A stretch of 64,000 nucleotides of DNA from assembly GCF_026342435.1 (NCBI RefSeq), contig NZ_JAPEMT010000002.1:372001-436000 (forward strand), in the 5' to 3' direction. The stretch is from Streptomyces sp. NBC_00237 (GTDB taxonomy: Bacteria; Actinomycetota; Actinomycetes; Streptomycetales; Streptomycetaceae). The notes under the pieces were generated by a model. That model ran no database searches, was not told the DNA's origin, and saw only the letters and a program-made list of their open reading frames with translations. Below are positions 1-7,970 of the stretch, piece by piece. Numbering within the stretch: position 1 is the first letter of the stretch; every line of letters begins with the position of its first letter. The position numbers and the translations under genes are program-made.

Positions 1-241
1 CGGTCTCGGCGACCGCGCCGATGAATAGGACGTACGCCAGGGCGAGCAGCGCGGAGTCGCCGGGGAACGCGGCCAGGAACTCCTCGCGCTCCATCACCCC
101 GACCGGCACCCCCAGCACGAGCGCGATGCGCCACACCCCGGAGGGGATCGTCGACCAGGCCGCGACATGGGCGGCGCGTACCGCCCACCGCGAGGGCGGT
201 GGGGCGCAGGGGGCGGGCGGGGCGGGAGCTGTCGTCGTCAT
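1..241 (-). CDS. Partial membrane protein (N-terminal 80 residues)
   Basis: An open frame starts at ATG 241 and runs off the left edge of the window, so only the first 80 residues are visible. The N-terminus is Ala/Pro-rich (MTTTAPAPPAPCAPPP). Two hydrophobic stretches follow, one around residues 35-50 (GVWRIALVLGVPVGVM) and one at 63-80 (SALLALAYVLFIGAVAET). This suggests a small multi-pass inner membrane protein. I do not recognise a named family. It reads leftward like the P450 gene next to it, with an 82-bp gap, but there is no evidence of joint function. Confidence 0.6.
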   Translation of the reverse strand, partial: MTTTAPAPPAPCAPPPSRWAVRAAHVAAWSTIPSGVWRIALVLGVPVGVMEREEFLAAFPGDSALLALAYVLFIGAVAET

Positions 242-323
242 GACCTGAATGTCGCGCACCGCCCGGCTCCGGCACGTCGTGCCGAGTGATGATCGCCCTC
301 CGTCGCACGGGGGAGGGCGGGGC

Positions 324-1559
324 TCAGAGACGTACGGGGAGGGACTGCAAGCGCCACGTGCCCGGGTCCATGGCCCGTCGGGCCTCCCCCGCCCGTGCCA
401 ACTCCGGGAAGCGGCGCAGCAGTCCGGTCAGGGCTGCCTCCGTCTGGATGCGGGCCACCGATGCCCCCAGGCAGAAGTGCGGGCCGTGGCCGAAGCCCAA
501 GTGGGGGGTGGTGGGGGTGGTGCGGCGTACGTCGAGGTGGCCGGGGGTCGGGAAGGCTCGGGGGTCGCGGTTGGCGGAGGCGACGAGTGCGGTGACGGCC
601 TCGCCCTTTGTTATGCGTACGCCGTGCAGGTCGGTGTCCTCCGTCGCGTAGCGCGGGATGGACAGGAGGGTCGGGCCTGCCCAGCGAGTCAGTTCGTCCA
701 CGGCTCCCGGTGTGAGGGAGGGGTCCGCGCGGAGTGCGGCGAGCTGGTCGGGGTGGGAGAGGAGGGCGTCGATCGCGTTGGTCACGAGGGGGGTGGGTGA
801 CTGGCCCGCGAGGACGACGTGCCAGATCAGGGTCACCATTTCGACGTCGGTGAGGCGGTCGCCGTCCTCGTCCTGGGCGCGGATCAGGTCGGTGAGGAGG
901 TCGGCGGGCACGTCGGTGGGCGGGGGTTGGGTGGCGTGGGCGAGTTCGGCGCGCCTTCGGGCTACCGCTTCCTTTGCTCCTCGTACGATCCCGGGGATCG
1001 CCGCCGCGAAGTTGCCGCCTGCTCCGGCCGCGACCGTCGCTCCGTACGTCCGCCATGGCGCGCGGTCCTCGTGCGGGATGCCGACCCATTCGCAGATCAC
1101 CTCCATGGGGAGGTGCAGGGCGAAGTGGGCGAGGAGGTCGACGGAGCCGTCGGCGGGTGAGGTGTGGGCGGTGAGTTCGTCGAGGAGGCGGTCGACCGTT
1201 GCCTCGATGCGCGGGCGGAAGGCGGCGGCGCGACGTGCGCTGAAGGCGGGGGTGACCAGCCTGCGGAGGCGGACGTGTTCGGGGCCGTTCATTTCCGCCA
1301 TGGTGCGCATGTAGGGGACGCAGTCGTCCGGGACGTCGGGGCGCAGGAAGCTGTCGGCGCGGATTTCGAAGCGGGGGTCGCTGAGGAAGGCCCGGGCGTC
1401 CGCGTGGCGGGTGACGGCCCACATTCCGCCGAAGCCGGGGGCTGCGAGGTGGACCACGCGGGACTGTTCGCGGGCGCGGCCGTAGGTGGTGAAGGGGTCG
1501 CGGAGGACTTCGGGGTCGGAGAGCAGGAGTTCGGGGGTGGGGGGAGTCGGGTTGGGCAT
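324..1559 (-). CDS. Cytochrome P450
   Basis: A 411-residue soluble bacterial P450 monooxygenase. The heme-binding loop is clear: GFGHGPHFCLG, with the thiolate cysteine at about residue 363. A K-helix ExxR-type motif (DELTRW) and the I-helix region (VVLAGQSPTPLVTNAI, about 248-263) are visible. The I-helix is unusual: the family consensus AGx[D/E]TT reads AGQSPT, so the acidic residue is Ser and the first Thr is Pro. That may alter proton delivery or mark a specialised substrate. ATG 1559 is chosen because AAGGA-type ribosome-binding bases lie just upstream; the frame could extend to 1640 but without one. The gene is divergent from a TetR regulator at 1738, with a palindrome between them. No ferredoxin or reductase gene is adjacent, and the substrate is unknown. 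Confidence 0.93.
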   Translation of the reverse strand: MPNPTPPTPELLLSDPEVLRDPFTTYGRAREQSRVVHLAAPGFGGMWAVTRHADARAFLSDPRFEIRADSFLRPDVPDDCVPYMRTMAEMNGPEHVRLRRLVTPAFSARRAAAFRPRIEATVDRLLDELTAHTSPADGSVDLLAHFALHLPMEVICEWVGIPHEDRAPWRTYGATVAAGAGGNFAAAIPGIVRGAKEAVARRRAELAHATQPPPTDVPADLLTDLIRAQDEDGDRLTDVEMVTLIWHVVLAGQSPTPLVTNAIDALLSHPDQLAALRADPSLTPGAVDELTRWAGPTLLSIPRYATEDTDLHGVRITKGEAVTALVASANRDPRAFPTPGHLDVRRTTPTTPHLGFGHGPHFCLGASVARIQTEAALTGLLRRFPELARAGEARRAMDPGTWRLQSLPVRL

Positions 1560-1634
1560 GGGTGGGGCCTTCCTGGTCGGTCCGGTCGGTCCGGTCGTCG
1601 GTTCTGGTCGGTCCTGGTCGGTCGGATGGCGTGA

Positions 1635-1655
1635 CCACATGATGCCATCATCTGG
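1635..1655. promoter_or_regulatory. Candidate TetR operator (21-bp imperfect palindrome)
   Basis: Between the divergent P450 and TetR genes, two 10-base half-sites (CCACATGATG and CATCATCTGG) flank a single central C. They are complementary at all but one position. TetR-family regulators usually bind such palindromes in the intergenic region next to their own gene, so this is the natural operator for the gene at 1738 and may also control the P450. The assignment is inference from symmetry and position. Confidence 0.5.
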
Positions 1656-1737
1656 ATGGTCTGGGTATCTTGAATTCGTTTACAGGTGTGGTGGGGCGGG
1701 TGTGTCAGCCCCGTACGACGAGCGCGGCAGGAGAGTC

Positions 1738-2823
1738 ATGGGCCGGTTGACCAGGGCCGAAGTCCAGGAGATGAACCGGCGGAAGGTTCTTGAGGCGGCC
1801 CGGGAGGAATTCGGCGAGCGCGGGTTCCGGGATGCCAAGATCGACCGGATCGCGGAGCGGGCGGGGCTCACGCGGGGGGCCGTCTACTCGAACTTCCCGG
1901 GGAAGCGGGCTCTGTATTTCGCTGTGCTGGCGGACCTCGCGGTGCGGGGGGCGGTGGGTCCTCCGGCGGACTCAGTGGGCACGGTTCGGGAGGCTCTTGG
2001 GGTGTTGGCCAGGAACCGGGTCGCCCGTTTTCCGCTGTCGGGTGAGGAGAGTGCGGAGAATCCGGCGCGGGATCTGCCGTCGGTGGTGCTGGCTGATGCG
2101 CAGACGCGGGAGCCGTATGCGCAGTTGCTGAAGTTGGACGCGATCGTGTTGGGGCTGGCGTTGGAGGGGCTGGCCGCCGGGAGGCGAGGGGGTGGGGGGA
2201 GGTTGGTGCCGGTGGCGGAGACGGTGCTGACGTTGTTGCACGGGGCGGATCAGTTGGCGGCGGCTGCGCCGGGGTTCGGGGATCCGTTTCAGGTGGTGGC
2301 TGCTTGTGAGCAGTTGGGGGGGCTTGCCTCGGAGGGTGCGGCTGGGGAGTGGGCGCCGCCGCATTTGCCGTACGTGGCGCGGGCGCGGCCTGTCGATGAG
2401 GCGTGGGCGCCGCCGGAGGGCGTGACGGATGCGCTGCGGGGGGAAGCGGTGGGGCTCGGGGAGGACGGAGTGGTGGCCGTGCTCGGGCTGCACCGGCTGG
2501 AGGCGGTGGAGGAGACGGTGCGGGCGGCTCCGGCCGGGCAGGTGGTCACGGTGGTGCTGGTGACCGGGGAGCCCGGGGAGTTGGGGCCGTTGGCGCGGTT
2601 GACGGTGGCGGAGTTGGGGGTGTCGATGCGGCAGGCGTTTCCGAGGGGGGTGTGGCCGGGGGTGCGGGTGGTGCATGACGAGGCGGGAGTGCTGGCGGGG
2701 GTGGTGGGGGTGTCGGGGGTGAGTGATGCGACGGAGTGCGCGGTGAGGGTGGAGGGGGGAAGGGTTGTGGCTCGGGGGGAGGGGCGGGGGGCTGGGTATG
2801 CGGTGGGGGTGGGTGGGGGGTGA
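1738..2823 (+). CDS. TetR-family transcriptional regulator
   Basis: A 361-residue regulator. The N-terminal helix-turn-helix of the TetR family is clear (VLEAAREEFGERGFRDAKIDRIAERAGLTRGAVYSNFPGKRALY, about residues 15-60). TetR repressors are usually about 200 residues. This one carries some 150 extra residues at the C-terminus, rich in Val, Gly and Ala (for example VVTVVLVTGEPGELG and VAELGVSM), which do not look like a standard ligand pocket alone. ATG 1738 is chosen because AGGAG lies just upstream. It is divergent from the P450 gene, so it probably controls the P450 and itself through the palindrome at 1635-1655. Codon use is extremely GC-rich towards the 3' end. The ligand is unknown. 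Confidence 0.9.
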   Translation: MGRLTRAEVQEMNRRKVLEAAREEFGERGFRDAKIDRIAERAGLTRGAVYSNFPGKRALYFAVLADLAVRGAVGPPADSVGTVREALGVLARNRVARFPLSGEESAENPARDLPSVVLADAQTREPYAQLLKLDAIVLGLALEGLAAGRRGGGGRLVPVAETVLTLLHGADQLAAAAPGFGDPFQVVAACEQLGGLASEGAAGEWAPPHLPYVARARPVDEAWAPPEGVTDALRGEAVGLGEDGVVAVLGLHRLEAVEETVRAAPAGQVVTVVLVTGEPGELGPLARLTVAELGVSMRQAFPRGVWPGVRVVHDEAGVLAGVVGVSGVSDATECAVRVEGGRVVARGEGRGAGYAVGVGGG

Positions 2824-3157
2824 GGGTCCCTGCCGACGTCCTTCTGGCTGGCGGGCCGGTGGTCAGGTCGTGGCGGGGCCCGTGCACGGTGCGGCCGGTA
2901 GTGGGGCGGGGCGGGGGTGCTCCGGGGTGGGCCCGGAGCGAGAAGGGCCGCCCCCTTGCCCGCCCGTTCCGCCCCCGGGGGGCGGTCCCGCCGCCCAAGG
3001 AGGCTAGGCGAGGGCAGCCAGGGGCGCGGGGAACTGCGCGACCAGCAACGACGCACCCGCACGTATCCGAGACAGCCGCGCGGCCAGCGCTCTAGGTGAA
3101 GGGGCGGGGAGGGGCAGCCCGCCGCAGGCGCACCCGGGCGCGGCCCCGAGCGGGCGC
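2824..3157. repeat. Intergenic region with a Streptomyces-type repeat
   Basis: No gene is visible in these 334 bases between the convergent TetR and HTTM genes. Around 3014-3061 lies a segment (AGGGGCGCGGGGAACTGCGC, then GACCAGC) that I recognise as a short element scattered between genes in many Streptomyces genomes. It can fold through its GCGC ends around GGGGAACT. A second GC-rich stem is possible around 2975-2998 (CCGCCCCCGGGGGGCGG). Both may serve as bidirectional terminators for the converging genes; that role is inferred. Confidence 0.45.
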
Positions 3158-4354
3158 CTACACCTCGGCCCTCGGGGTCGGCTCCGCCGACGGTCCCGGA
3201 TCCGCAGGCCGGGGGCCCGACGGCCCCGGGGCCGAAGGCCGGGGCTCCGACGGCTCCGGGGCCGACGGTTCCGGGGCCAGGGGCCCGGGGGGTGCCAGTT
3301 CCGGGAACGGGGGGCGGGGCTTCGGCGGGGCCGGAGCCGGGGACCTCCACACCCGGACGATTCGGCGGGCCGCCAGCCAGAAGGACGTCGGCAGGAAGAC
3401 CAGGTCCCCCACGATCGTGATCGCCGAGAACATGGGCAGCGCCATCAAGATGCCGATCCCCACATGCGTACTCAGCATCACCACCAGAATCACGTACTTC
3501 AGCCGCCTGTTGAACACCAGCGCCGCGAACAGCACCTGCGAGAAGACCGTCACATAGGCCACCACCGCCGTGAAGGTCCCATGACTCGCGATCCACGCCG
3601 ACAGCTCCGGAAACGTCGAGAAGTCGTCGCTCATCATCGAGTAATAGAGAGCCGAGCCGTCCCGCCACGAAGCGCCCCGGATCTTGTACATCGCGGCCGA
3701 GGTGTAGATCACCATCACCTGGAGGGCGATCACCCCCATCCCCGCGTTGTGCAGCACCGTCACCGCGCGCCGCCGCAGTTCCTCCCACTCCGCGCCCCAC
3801 GGAACGGAACCGACTCCACCCCGTTTCGCCCGCCGCCGGGCATCCAGCGACCAGTAGCGGCCCGAGGCGCAGAAGACCAGGTAGTTGGCGAAGAGCAGGC
3901 TGAGCAGGGCCCAGCCGCTGTTGGCCATCGAGCCCCGGATGTAGAAGGCCACGACCACGAACACGAACGCCGGGGCCATCGCCCGCGTGCGCCACCCCAG
4001 GGCGTACAGGACGCTGACCGTCAGCGCGACGGCGTACCACCCGTAGAAGACGACCGGGCTGTCGGTCGAGAGCAGCCCGTACCACCAGCTGAAAGCGCCG
4101 TCCCAGCCCCGCGCCCGCATCGTCTGCTCGAAGAGCTCCGGCGTGAAGGGCGAGTCCGGACCCCACAGACGGCTCGCGTGCGGGAGTTCGCGCAGCAGGT
4201 GGACGACGTACAGGCCCGCGAGTCCGATGCGGATCGCGGCCGCGCTGTACGGGGCGAGGGGGCGCAGCGTCAGGTCGCGCAGGAAGTTCCTCGTACGGGT
4301 GCCCGCGTCGACGGCTGTCTCCCGGCCGAGCGCCAGGGCCTGGCGTGTCGTCAT
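3158..4354 (-). CDS. HTTM-domain membrane protein
   Basis: A 398-residue multi-pass membrane protein of the HTTM (vitamin K-dependent gamma-carboxylase-like) family. Recognisable parts are the N-terminal SAAAIRIGLAGLYVVHLL, the GWDGAFSWWYGLLST segment and the helices AMAPAFVFVVVAFYIRGSMANSG and NAGMGVIALQVMVIYTSAAMYKI. The last 55 residues are a Pro/Ser/Glu tail with repeated SAPEP/SEPRP units, likely cytoplasmic or extracellular and disordered. The start at ATG 4354 overlaps the stop of the upstream DUF5819-like gene by 4 bases (ATGA), so the two are translationally coupled. HTTM and DUF5819 proteins commonly sit together in actinomycetes. Carboxylase activity has not been shown for most bacterial members and I do not assert it. 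Confidence 0.85.
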   Translation of the reverse strand: MTTRQALALGRETAVDAGTRTRNFLRDLTLRPLAPYSAAAIRIGLAGLYVVHLLRELPHASRLWGPDSPFTPELFEQTMRARGWDGAFSWWYGLLSTDSPVVFYGWYAVALTVSVLYALGWRTRAMAPAFVFVVVAFYIRGSMANSGWALLSLLFANYLVFCASGRYWSLDARRRAKRGGVGSVPWGAEWEELRRRAVTVLHNAGMGVIALQVMVIYTSAAMYKIRGASWRDGSALYYSMMSDDFSTFPELSAWIASHGTFTAVVAYVTVFSQVLFAALVFNRRLKYVILVVMLSTHVGIGILMALPMFSAITIVGDLVFLPTSFWLAARRIVRVWRSPAPAPPKPRPPFPELAPPGPLAPEPSAPEPSEPRPSAPGPSGPRPADPGPSAEPTPRAEV

Positions 4355-4971
4355 CGGGGGACCTTCCAGAAGCCGATCGTCCGGTAGTGCGCCGGGTAGG
4401 TCGCGTCCGGGGTCTCGCGGGGCGGGATGCGGGTGGAGCGCACCCGGAGTTCGATCGCGTCGCCCGAGGGCTTGCCCATGTCGTCGAGGCGGGCGCGGAC
4501 GACGGCCAGCAGGTAGCGCCCGTCGCGGCCGGTGGCCTCGCTCGTCGGATCCGCCGAGGCGCTGGTGCGGTACTGGGAGACCGCGCGGCGCAGTACGAGC
4601 TGGTCCTCGATGCTGGGGAGGAGGTCGCCCCGGTAGCGGGCGTTGTCGTACGCAGTGACGTCGATCCACGGGCCGAGCCGCCCGTCCACCCGGGCGCGGA
4701 CCTCCAGGTGCTGGTTGAAGCGCGACGGGTCGGGGGCGAAGATGTTCCAGTCCTGGGGGAACATCGGCCGCATCCACCAGTCGATCTGCTTCGTGTACGT
4801 CTTCGAGACCGGGAAGTCGCTGGCCACGTACAGCACCAGCATCGACGCGTGCACGACCGCGAGGAGCCCGACCAGACCCAGCGCGACCCGGGACAGTGTG
4901 CGGCGCACCCCTGTGAGAGGAGTGCCACGTGGGGCGAGGGGGTCCGGTGGGGGTATGGCGGACTCGGCCAC
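4351..4971 (-). CDS. DUF5819-like single-pass membrane protein
   Basis: A 206-residue protein with one N-terminal membrane helix (VALGLVGLLAVVHASMLVLYVA, roughly residues 28-50) and a globular remainder. The motif PMFPQDWNIFAPDPSRFNQHLEVRARV is the part I associate with the DUF5819 family. GTG 4971 is chosen because GGAGGAG lies 6 bases upstream; an ATG at 5010 is in frame but lacks a ribosome-binding site. It is the first gene of a two-gene operon with the HTTM protein. The pairing suggests the two form a membrane complex. The biochemical role is unknown. Confidence 0.82.
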   Translation of the reverse strand: MAESAIPPPDPLAPRGTPLTGVRRTLSRVALGLVGLLAVVHASMLVLYVASDFPVSKTYTKQIDWWMRPMFPQDWNIFAPDPSRFNQHLEVRARVDGRLGPWIDVTAYDNARYRGDLLPSIEDQLVLRRAVSQYRTSASADPTSEATGRDGRYLLAVVRARLDDMGKPSGDAIELRVRSTRIPPRETPDATYPAHYRTIGFWKVPR

Positions 4972-5012
4972 GGTGTTCTCCTCCCGTGCCGACCGGCACG
5001 TGTGAATCACGA

Positions 5013-5047
5013 CGGGCCCAGGGTATCCGTGGATACTCCCGGGCCCG
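5013..5047 (-). terminator. Hairpin downstream of the metalloprotease gene
   Basis: An imperfect hairpin with outer arms CGGGCCC/GGGCCCG and inner arms GGGTATCC/GGATACTC around a GT loop, interrupted by a small bulge. It lies between the stop of the secreted metalloprotease (5080) and the start of the DUF5819-like gene (4971), both read leftward, so it would separate the two transcripts. Confidence 0.55.
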
Positions 5048-5079
5048 CCGTGGTGCCGTCACAGCCGACGGCCCTCCGC

Positions 5080-7797
5080 TCAGTGCGGCTGCACGCGGGC
5101 CTTGCGGGTCGTGGAGTTGTGGATCAGGAGGCCGCCCTCGAAGTCCTGGACCAGGCCGGAGAAGGAGTCTCCGCCGCCGGGCGGCAGAGCACCCCGCCTG
5201 CTGATCGTGTGTACGTCACCGGTCGGGAAGCCCAGTGCGCCCTTGACTCCGCCGCGCGCCTGCCAGTGGCCGAGGAGGGGAGGCTGCACGGCGTGCGCGC
5301 CGGTCTTCGCGGACCAGCAGATCACTCCGCGCTCGAAGGTCTGGCACGTCCCCCTGACGCCGAATGAGTTGACCTCCTGGCGCGGGTCGGACACCGGATA
5401 GCCGAGGGTGCCTCGCTCGGCGCGCAGCGCGCGCCACTTGGCGTGCACCGGACCCCACAGGGGGCGCGCCCCGGAGCGTTGCGACCAGTACACGGCACCG
5501 TGCTCGAAGAGCTGGTACCGGCCGTTCGCCGCGGCGGCGTGCTGCGGGGAGGTGGCGCAGCCGAGCTGAGCGGCCCTGGCGCGGGCCGCCGCGACGGGGC
5601 CGGTCGGCCGTACGGCGCAATCGAAGGCGGCGGTGACCGTGTGGTCCCTGTCCATGGTGAGGGGCAGGGGGTTGCTGTTCGGTACGGACCGGCCGTCGAC
5701 GGTCCAGCCGGTCAGGGCGCGCGCGGGTGCCGGTACGGCGGTGAGGGTCAACTGCGCGCCGTGGCTGTAGGGAGCCGGTGCGGACAGCTGAACCTTGCCC
5801 GCGCCGAGCGGAGTGCCGGTCACCTTGAGGGTGTGCTGCTGAGGCTGGGGGTCCGGCTTCGGCTGAGGATCGGGCTGGGGCTGGGGCTGAGGGTCCGGCT
5901 TCGGCTCAGGGTCCGGCTGGGGCTGGGGGTCGGGCTTCGGCTCAGGCTCCGGCTTCGGCTTCGGCTTCGGCTTCGGCTCAGGGTCTGGCTGGGGCTGAGG
6001 GTCGGGCTTCGGCTCAGGGTCGGGCTTCGGCTCAGGATCCGGCTGGGGCTGAGGGTCCGGCTTCGGCTCAGGATCCGGCTGGGGGTCGGGCTTCGGCTCA
6101 GGATCCGGCTGGGGCTGAGGGTCCGGCTTCGGCTCAGGATCCGGCTTGGGTTCCGGATTCGGCACCGGCCGGAAATTCGCGACCAAACCGTGCCGTGCGT
6201 CCACCGTCACCACCAGCGGATTCGTACTGCCGGCGTCCGCACCGTCCAGGGTCCAGCCCACGAACTCCTGCCCCCCGGCCGGAGTCGCCGTCACCGTGAC
6301 CTTCGTCCCCTTCTCGTACGGTCCGCTCTTCGCCGCCCGCGCCTCTCCCCCGCCCACCGGCGAGGCCGACACGTCGAGCGCGAACAGCTCCTGCGGCGGT
6401 ACGGGCGGGGTCCGGTAGCGGGACACCACGGGCACGGTGTCCCGCAGAACCCGCGCGTTGTCGTGGTCCGCGTCGCCGAGTGCCTCGCCGCCCTCCGTCG
6501 CCGTCGGGCTGGAGTAGTTCATGGCCATGTCGCACGCGTACGAGCACGCGGAGCCGTACCCCATGATCGAGTAGTGCTTCTTGCTGGTGGTCACCCAGCC
6601 CCGGTTGTAGGGGAAGACGGGGTTCTTGGCCCAGTTCTCGCCGCGCTGCGTCGTCAGGGTGGCGTCGTCGTGCCAGAGCGCGAAGTTGTGCCCCAGTTCG
6701 TGGGCCATGGTCCCGGTGGTGGCATCGTCCACGTCGACCGCGGACCACGCCGAGTCGTCGGTCTTGCGCTCCCGGTACCTGGTGTTGCCCTTCGTCGTGA
6801 TGCGGTCCTCAGCCAGCGGCTCCTGTGGGGTGTTGGCGATGCCGGAGGTGTACTCGCCGCCCGCCTTGGGCACCTCCGAGAGCACCGACACCAGGTCGGC
6901 GTACTGCGCCTCGCGCACCTCGCGGGCCTGTTTGCCCAGGACGCTGGAGGCGTCACCGAGCGCCTCGATCACCGCGCTCGCGTCCTCGTCGCCCGTGTAG
7001 TCGGCCTGGAAGAAGTGGTTGAACCGCACCTTCCCCTGCACTCCGGCGTTGCCGAACGCGTCGTTGATCTGGCTCTCCGCGAGGGCGACCCTGGCCTTGA
7101 GCGCGGCCTCGCCGCCCGCCTTCTTCAGCGCCTTCGCGGTGTAGCCGACGGCGATGTCCACCACCACGGGATCGGCGGCGCGTGGTGCCGTCCGCCGGGG
7201 CTTCGCCCGCCCGCCGGGCGCCTCGGAAGCGGGCACCACCTCGGGAGCGGGCGGCGGCTTGTAGGTGTCGCTCGACTGGAGTCGCTTGCGCCGCAGGTCG
7301 ACGACTCGTACGTCGCTGTGTCCGGCGTCCGTCGGCAGCAGTTCGTAGATCAGCGAGCCCTGCTTGACGGAGCCCGAGACCCGCACCGTTCCCCCGGAGC
7401 ACGCGCCGTCCACCACCAGGTAGGCGAGCTGGTCCGGGGCGTCCACGACGTGCCCGGCGACCAGCACCCGGTCCTCGGACTTCCGGTGGGTCACCGTGTC
7501 GGCGGTCACCCGGATCCGTACGTCGGCGAAGAGCGGCAGCACGATCTCGTACGCCCCGCGCGGGTCGTCGTCGCACAGCGCGCGGAACGCGCCAGCGGGC
7601 ACGCCCACCCGGCCCAGCCGCACCACCCACGGCTCCCCCGGCACGGGGTCACCTGCCGCCGGGACACCCTGCGGAATTCCGCGGACCGCCGGGAACGCAA
7701 CCGCCGACTCCGCGACTCCCGCGGAGAGTGCGCACGCCAACGTCAGCGCGCTCCCGGTCCGCCACCACTGTCTTCGCACTCGTCGTACTCGTCGCAC
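5080..7797 (-). CDS. Secreted zinc metalloprotease with Pro-rich and LGFP repeats
   Basis: A 905-residue exported protein. GTG 7797 is preceded by AAGGA. The signal peptide has a very basic n-region (VRRVRRVRRQWWR) and a hydrophobic core ending near ALSAGVAESAVA. The catalytic domain carries HELGHNFALWHD (about 366-377), the HExxHxxGxxHD-like zinc motif of reprolysin-like metzincins, with Phe/Ala in place of the usual Gly region, and a Met-turn (SIMGYGSACSY). Two short beta modules of the bacterial-repeat type flank a Pro-rich linker of PKPDP and PQPDP units. The C-terminus has LGFP-type repeats (GTLGYPVSDPRQ, GALGFPTGD, plus YQLFEHGAVYWS), which are associated with cell-wall attachment. The protein is therefore probably a wall-tethered peptidase. 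The closest gene upstream is an unrelated PucR regulator on the same strand. Confidence 0.9.
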   Translation of the reverse strand: MRRVRRVRRQWWRTGSALTLACALSAGVAESAVAFPAVRGIPQGVPAAGDPVPGEPWVVRLGRVGVPAGAFRALCDDDPRGAYEIVLPLFADVRIRVTADTVTHRKSEDRVLVAGHVVDAPDQLAYLVVDGACSGGTVRVSGSVKQGSLIYELLPTDAGHSDVRVVDLRRKRLQSSDTYKPPPAPEVVPASEAPGGRAKPRRTAPRAADPVVVDIAVGYTAKALKKAGGEAALKARVALAESQINDAFGNAGVQGKVRFNHFFQADYTGDEDASAVIEALGDASSVLGKQAREVREAQYADLVSVLSEVPKAGGEYTSGIANTPQEPLAEDRITTKGNTRYRERKTDDSAWSAVDVDDATTGTMAHELGHNFALWHDDATLTTQRGENWAKNPVFPYNRGWVTTSKKHYSIMGYGSACSYACDMAMNYSSPTATEGGEALGDADHDNARVLRDTVPVVSRYRTPPVPPQELFALDVSASPVGGGEARAAKSGPYEKGTKVTVTATPAGGQEFVGWTLDGADAGSTNPLVVTVDARHGLVANFRPVPNPEPKPDPEPKPDPQPQPDPEPKPDPQPDPEPKPDPQPQPDPEPKPDPEPKPDPQPQPDPEPKPKPKPKPEPEPKPDPQPQPDPEPKPDPQPQPQPDPQPKPDPQPQQHTLKVTGTPLGAGKVQLSAPAPYSHGAQLTLTAVPAPARALTGWTVDGRSVPNSNPLPLTMDRDHTVTAAFDCAVRPTGPVAAARARAAQLGCATSPQHAAAANGRYQLFEHGAVYWSQRSGARPLWGPVHAKWRALRAERGTLGYPVSDPRQEVNSFGVRGTCQTFERGVICWSAKTGAHAVQPPLLGHWQARGGVKGALGFPTGDVHTISRRGALPPGGGDSFSGLVQDFEGGLLIHNSTTRKARVQPH
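5836..6164 (-). repeat. Tandem repeat coding for a Pro-Lys/Gln-Pro-Asp linker
   Basis: About 330 bases of near-identical 12- to 24-base units, on the + strand built from GGCTTCGGCTCAGGATCC and GGCTGGGGCTGAGGGTC variants. They encode alternating PEPKPD and PQPQPD segments in the metalloprotease. Such arrays change length easily by slippage or recombination, and the protein likely tolerates this as a wall-spanning spacer. Confidence 0.9.
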
Positions 7798-7970
7798 TCG
7801 TCGTCCTTCGCGCCACAGGCTCGTACGGGCAGGCCGCGACGGACAACTCCCGCCGGGCACCGCCGGTCCGGCGGTGCCCGCCAGCCAACCGCGCGTACGG
7901 GCGCACCGCCCCCCGGGCGAATCCGAATGGGGCAGCACCCCACCCGGCCGGACGCAGCAACGCCCCGGCC

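Noticed and set aside
2289..4928. 879-codon minus-strand frame spanning TetR, the intergenic region and HTTM
   Set aside because: It crosses two real genes in the wrong frame and has no conserved features.
5836..6164. Regular repeats that could suggest a CRISPR array
   Set aside because: The units are directly adjacent, vary by codon-sized steps and encode a Pro-rich linker; there are no unique spacers.
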